A stretch of DNA of 37,137 nt from Bacillota bacterium (lineage in GTDB: Bacteria; Bacillota; Syntrophomonadia; Syntrophomonadales; Syntrophomonadaceae), in contig JAKPGY010000071.1 of NCBI GenBank assembly GCA_029550685.1, positions 1 to 37,137 on the forward strand, read 5' to 3'. The translations under genes and the position numbers were made by a program. Below, piece by piece: positions 34,253-37,137 of this stretch (its first letter is position 1; every line of letters begins with the position of its first letter). Below the pieces are notes generated by a model. The model worked only from the letters and a program-made list of their open reading frames with translations, was not told where the DNA came from and made no database searches.

Positions 34253-34711
34253 ATGCCTTTTCTATCTAGCCTGGATATTAGTGCTTCAGGCCTTTCAGCC
34301 CAGCGTTTGCGTATGGACACTATCGCCAACAATATGGCCAACGCTGAAACAACACGCAATAGCACGGGTACTGGACCATATCGCCGTCAGGTAGTGGTAT
34401 TTGAGGCTCGCTCGGCCCAACCATCTGCTAGGTTTAGGGGAATTATGCAGGAAAAGCTCTCCCAACAAGTGGGTATGGGGGTGCGTGTAAGAGAAATCCG
34501 GGAGTTGACTGAAGCAGAATCTCCTTATCGCAGAGTATACGAGCCTTCTCATCCTGATGCGGACCAAGATGGGTATGTCAATTATCCCAATGTAAATGTT
34601 GTAGAAGAAATGATAAACATGATTTCTGCCACACGTGCCTATGAAGCCAATGCTAAGGTAATAGAATCTACTAAGTCAATGGCAGCGAGAGCCTTGCAAA
34701 TTGGACGTTAA
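34253..34711 (+). CDS. flgC: Flagellar proximal rod protein FlgC
   Basis: 152 aa. The N-terminal region contains A-S-G-L-S-A-Q-R-L-R-M-D and N-N-M-A-N-A-E-T-T (about 11-34); the C-terminal P-N-V-N-V-V-E-E-M-I-N-M-I-S-A-T-R-A-Y-E-A-N helix is typical of axial rod proteins. It begins 2 bp after the flgB stop with GGGAGGAG upstream, so the two are translationally linked. Full length and intact. Confidence 0.96.
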   Translation: MPFLSSLDISASGLSAQRLRMDTIANNMANAETTRNSTGTGPYRRQVVVFEARSAQPSARFRGIMQEKLSQQVGMGVRVREIRELTEAESPYRRVYEPSHPDADQDGYVNYPNVNVVEEMINMISATRAYEANAKVIESTKSMAARALQIGR

Positions 34712-34724
34712 GGGAGGTAACTAA

Positions 34725-35018
34725 ATGCGATTGGAACTGTTAGGTACCAGCTTTGCTTCCAGATATCTATCCGAGTCAAACGAGAAACAGGCAAATTCGG
34801 GTAGCTTTTTGACATATTTGAACAACGCTTTACAGAGTGTTGATCAATTACAAAAGGAGGCTTCCGCTGGAGCACAGCAGATGGCTCTGGGGGATGAAGA
34901 GTATCTTCACAATACTGTTTTAGCCTATGAGAAAGCCAGCTTAGCTCTTCAACTTACTTTGGAAATACGCAATCGAATTGTAGAAGCTTTTCAGGAAATT
35001 ATGCGAATCCAAATGTAA
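34725..35018 (+). CDS. fliE: Flagellar hook-basal body protein FliE
   Basis: 97 aa, usual length. FliE joins the MS ring to the rod. The C-terminal half with D-E-E-Y-L-H-N-T-V-L-A-Y-E-K-A-S-L-A-L-Q-L (about 63-83) and the ending I-R-N-R-I-V-E-A-F-Q-E-I-M-R is the family core. The ATG follows GGGAGG. The flgB-flgC-fliE-fliF order is the conserved Firmicute one. Confidence 0.94.
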   Translation: MRLELLGTSFASRYLSESNEKQANSGSFLTYLNNALQSVDQLQKEASAGAQQMALGDEEYLHNTVLAYEKASLALQLTLEIRNRIVEAFQEIMRIQM

Positions 35019-35050
35019 TTTGTTATATTTAAAGTTGAGGAGTATAGTGA

Positions 35051-36679
35051 ATGGAATCTCTGATGACCAACCTTAAACAGATAGGCAATACAATTAAGGA
35101 ATTCTGGAGCAAATTAACTCTGAATCAGAAAGTAATTGGCTCCGGGGCAGGTCTCCTTATCCTCATAACCTTTCTTATATTGCTATTTAACGGTAGATCG
35201 CCGCAGTCAATGGAAGTTCTTTACGCTGACCTTACCGAGAAAGATGCTGCTACTATCGTTGAAAAGCTTGAAGAAGAAAAAATACCTTACCAACTGGAAG
35301 ACCAGGGTGCTACTATCCTGGTCCCTTCTAATATCAAATACTCTACCCGCTTAAAACTGGCTGCTGAAGATTTGCCGCGGGGACAAGCAGGGTTGGAATT
35401 ATTCCGGGAAACCAGTTTTGGGGAAACCCAAATGGATAAAAAGGTCAAATATCAGGAAGCTTTGCAGGGAGAACTGGCCAGGACCATTCAGTCTTTGGAC
35501 AAGGTCAAAGCTGCCAATGTCATACTGGCCATGCCAGAAGAGACCCTATTTTCCGATGATGAGGAACCCACGAAAGCATCGGTAGTCATACGTACCCAAG
35601 ACAATCAGACTTTAACTGCACGAGAAGTACAGGGGATAATTAACCTGGTATCCAACAGTGTTGAGGGACTTACTCCTGAAAATGTGGTAATCATTGATCA
35701 GTATGGCAACCTGGTATCCGATAACATGCTGTTGGACGGGCAGAATGTTACCAGTCAGGTAGAAGCCCAGATACTAATGAAGAGAGCTTTTGAAAAGGAG
35801 AAAGAAAAAGCTATCCAGACTATGCTGGATAAAACCCTGGGACAGGATAATTCTGTAGTGCGGGTTAATGCCGACCTGATTTTCGACAGCAAAGAGCAAG
35901 TGGACGAGCGTTATTTTCACGATGAAGGCGGTCCTTTTATACGCAGTCAGTCAATCACCCGGGAAGAAAGCACCCAGACCAACGTAAACCCAGCTGGAGT
36001 ACCCGGTACTGATACCAACATTCCCGAATACCTGGAAGTTAACCCCGACAACCAGGGAGAGTCGACCTACGAAAAGGAAACCAGGGATACCAATTATGAG
36101 ATCAACCGCACAGAAACAGTCACCAAATTTTCTCCGGGAAATGTTGACTACAACTATTTGACAGTATCGGTTTTGGTTAACCGTTCGTCTCCCCAACAGG
36201 AAAGCTTAGGTGATACTGAGGAGGAGCGTCTTGAAAAAATCCGTTCCATTGTTGCCAGTGCCACCGGACTCAGAGAGAACGGTGCCGATGGTATAAGTTT
36301 AGAAGACCAGATTTCGGTAGCCTTGATCGATTTCTACACAGAGCCGCAGCCTGAACCAGAGCCTGAATCGGCACTCAGTCGCTGGCTGCAATCACCTTTT
36401 GCACCAGTCATAATAGCCCTTTTAGCATTGCTGTTGCTGGTTTTGGTTATAATTCTGCTGCGTAGAAGTTCCGCTGCTGTTGATGAAACGGAACATGAAG
36501 GGGTATTTGAAACTGTTGCCGAGGAAGAATTGCGTCTGGAAGACTTAATCGATAGGAAGCTGACTCCGGAAGAGCGAGAAAAGCAGCGTATCCGGCAGGA
36601 AGTGGAACGATTAATCGAAACCAATCCGGAAGATGCAGTTCAGGTAATACGAGCTTGGTTGGTAGAGGATTCGAGGTGA
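35051..36679 (+). CDS. fliF: Flagellar MS-ring protein FliF
   Basis: 542 aa. Two transmembrane helices (about 29-48 and 451-471) frame the periplasmic ring-building motifs, including the segment E-D-L-P-R-G-Q-A-G-L-E-L-F near 107-119 and the N-Y-E-I-N-R-T-E-T-V block near 348-357. The C-terminal cytoplasmic tail ends in R-I-R-Q-E-V-E-R-L-I-E-T-N-P-E-D, the part that binds FliG in the family. The gene looks intact, but its direct partner gene fliG is interrupted just downstream, so motor assembly would be affected unless fliG is supplied elsewhere. Confidence 0.96.
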   Translation: MESLMTNLKQIGNTIKEFWSKLTLNQKVIGSGAGLLILITFLILLFNGRSPQSMEVLYADLTEKDAATIVEKLEEEKIPYQLEDQGATILVPSNIKYSTRLKLAAEDLPRGQAGLELFRETSFGETQMDKKVKYQEALQGELARTIQSLDKVKAANVILAMPEETLFSDDEEPTKASVVIRTQDNQTLTAREVQGIINLVSNSVEGLTPENVVIIDQYGNLVSDNMLLDGQNVTSQVEAQILMKRAFEKEKEKAIQTMLDKTLGQDNSVVRVNADLIFDSKEQVDERYFHDEGGPFIRSQSITREESTQTNVNPAGVPGTDTNIPEYLEVNPDNQGESTYEKETRDTNYEINRTETVTKFSPGNVDYNYLTVSVLVNRSSPQQESLGDTEEERLEKIRSIVASATGLRENGADGISLEDQISVALIDFYTEPQPEPEPESALSRWLQSPFAPVIIALLALLLLVLVIILLRRSSAAVDETEHEGVFETVAEEELRLEDLIDRKLTPEEREKQRIRQEVERLIETNPEDAVQVIRAWLVEDSR

Positions 36680-36685
36680 TAAGCA

Positions 36686-36787
36686 GTGGCGGTAACTACT
36701 AGTAAAAAACCATTAAGTGGACGGCAGAAAGCAGCTCATTTCATGATATTTCTTGGACCAGAGAAATCTGCCCAGTTATTTAAATGA
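36686..36787 (+). pseudogene. fliG: fliG 5' fragment, interrupted by an insertion sequence
   Basis: Starting at GTG 36686, with GAGGTG 7 bp upstream, the frame reads M-A-V-T-T-S-K-K-P-L-S-G-R-Q-K-A-A, then F-M-I-F-L-G-P-E-K-S-A-Q-L-F-K, and stops at TGA 36785-36787. The G-R-Q-K-A-A and L-G-P-E-K-S-A-Q motifs are the conserved FliG N terminus, where H-L should follow. FliG is the rotor protein that binds FliF and generates torque with the stators. Homology ends at about 36784, where unrelated insertion sequence DNA begins. The remainder of fliG is expected beyond the element outside the window. The 33-residue fragment cannot be functional. Confidence 0.88.
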
Positions 36788-36805
36788 GACTTTTGCATAT
36801 TAGGT

Positions 36806-36919
36806 AAGCCCGAAAATAGTGAAGTTTTATTAGTACAGAAAAAGGACTTCACCCCCCATTTTGTCGAATAAATAAGTGGAGGATTTTGCATATTCTCTAG
36901 CCTAGAAAACTTCGGGCTT
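36806..36919. repeat. Inverted repeat in the insertion sequence leader
   Basis: AAGCCCGAA at 36806-36814 is inverted as TTCGGGCTT at 36911-36919, and the second arm is followed by T residues (TTCGGGCTTTTTC). The arms, about 96 nt apart, could form a stem that blocks incoming transcription from the flagellar operon. TTTTGCATATT also recurs directly near 36791 and 36893. Confidence 0.5.
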
Positions 36920-36961
36920 TTTCAGGGTAAAAAAAGGACTTCACCCCCGTTTTTGTCGAAT
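36839..36961. repeat. Two direct 31-bp repeats in the insertion sequence leader
   Basis: Copies at 36839-36869 and 36931-36961 share AAAAAGGACTTCACCCCC and end in TTTTGTCGAAT, with about two mismatches and a 92-bp period. Parts of the motif return inverted around the transposase start (GAAGTC at 37005-37010 and ATTCGAC at 37020-37026). They could be transposase binding sites. Confidence 0.7.
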
Positions 36962-37014
36962 CTTTTAGGTGACTCATCCAAAAGAAACAAAAACAGAAAG
37001 GGTTGAAGTCACCT

Positions 37015-37137
37015 ATGAGAATTCGACAAGGATACCTTTTTTCCTTCGAGGATGCTTTAAAATTTGAACCTCGTTCCCGGCTAAGGATAATTCTTGACGC
37101 CCTTGATCTTGATGATGTAATCGATAAGCTTTCTCAC
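37015..37137 (+). CDS. Transposase, N-terminal 41 residues (3' end outside window)
   Basis: The frame opens at ATG 37015 with M-R-I-R-Q-G-Y-L-F-S-F-E-D-A-L-K and stays open to the last base. Such an R-Q-G-x-L-F-S-F start followed by a helical segment (R-S-R-L-R-I-I-L-D-A-L-D-L) is how I recall some DDE transposases with an N-terminal InsH/DUF772-like domain, but the exact family cannot be set from 41 residues and no catalytic residue is visible. The start lies just after the arm of a hairpin (AGGTGACT 36967-36974 with AGTCACCT 37007-37014) that could hide the weak ribosome site AAAGGG. Context as the interrupter of fliG supports the call. Confidence 0.65.
   Translation, partial: MRIRQGYLFSFEDALKFEPRSRLRIILDALDLDDVIDKLSH

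Larger units (their letters stand above)
36785..37137 (+). mobile_element. Insertion sequence, left end (continues past window)
   Basis: The element begins at about 36785 inside fliG, judged from the loss of FliG homology. Its left end has a 230-bp non-coding leader with direct repeats and inverted repeats, followed by a transposase start at 37015. The terminal inverted repeat and target duplication cannot be seen because the right end is missing. Transcription of the transposase is in the same direction as fliG. Confidence 0.75.

Overview
The window looks like a chromosomal segment of a low-to-moderate GC, endospore-lineage Firmicute (Clostridia). It has a meso-DAP-type MurE, SpoVD-like PBP with PASTA domains, SpoIIGA, SigE, SigG, CodY and a flagellar operon in the order known from Bacillus and Clostridia. 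Overall flavour suggests a Syntrophomonas-like member of the Syntrophomonadaceae, but that genus call is an inference from memory, not a computed assignment. Almost all genes read on the + strand.

Region 1 (1-936) is the 3' part of a PHP-domain phosphoesterase gene, closed by a terminator at 1027-1064. Region 2 (1141-19802) is a nearly complete division and cell wall (dcw) cluster: mraZ, rsmH, ftsL, spoVD/ftsI, murE, murF, mraY, murD, ftsW/spoVE, murG, murC, murA, ftsQ, a DUF881 gene, sbp, ftsA, ftsZ. It begins with a three-repeat MraZ operator and ends in a strong terminator. murB is missing; murA stands where murB is often found. An extended -10 promoter precedes ftsQ. ftsA appears to start at an AUU codon.

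Region 3 (19860-22515) holds the sporulation genes spoIIGA, sigE and sigG. SpoIIGA is the protease that activates pro-SigE; SigG is the late forespore sigma factor. sigE ends in its own terminator and sigG has a candidate SigF/SigG-type promoter. Region 4 (22516-25381) is an accessory island: a possible 45-aa membrane peptide, a tandem array of 52-bp palindrome-bearing units, GC-rich inverted-repeat DNA, an orphan adenine-type DNA methyltransferase, and two small genes on the - strand that are not recognised.

Region 5 (25382-33660) is the conserved run dprA, topA, trmFO, xerC, hslV, hslU, codY, closely matching the Bacillus smf-topA-gid-codV-clpQ-clpY-codY order. Region 6 (33778-37137) starts the flagellar operon: flgB, flgC, fliE, fliF and fliG. 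fliG is broken after 33 codons by an insertion sequence whose left end and transposase start run off the window.

Several starts were moved from the longest reading frame to the codon with the best Shine-Dalgarno spacing (murD, DUF881 gene, sbp, topA, xerC, hslV, flgB). No tRNA, rRNA, CRISPR array or riboswitch was recognised.
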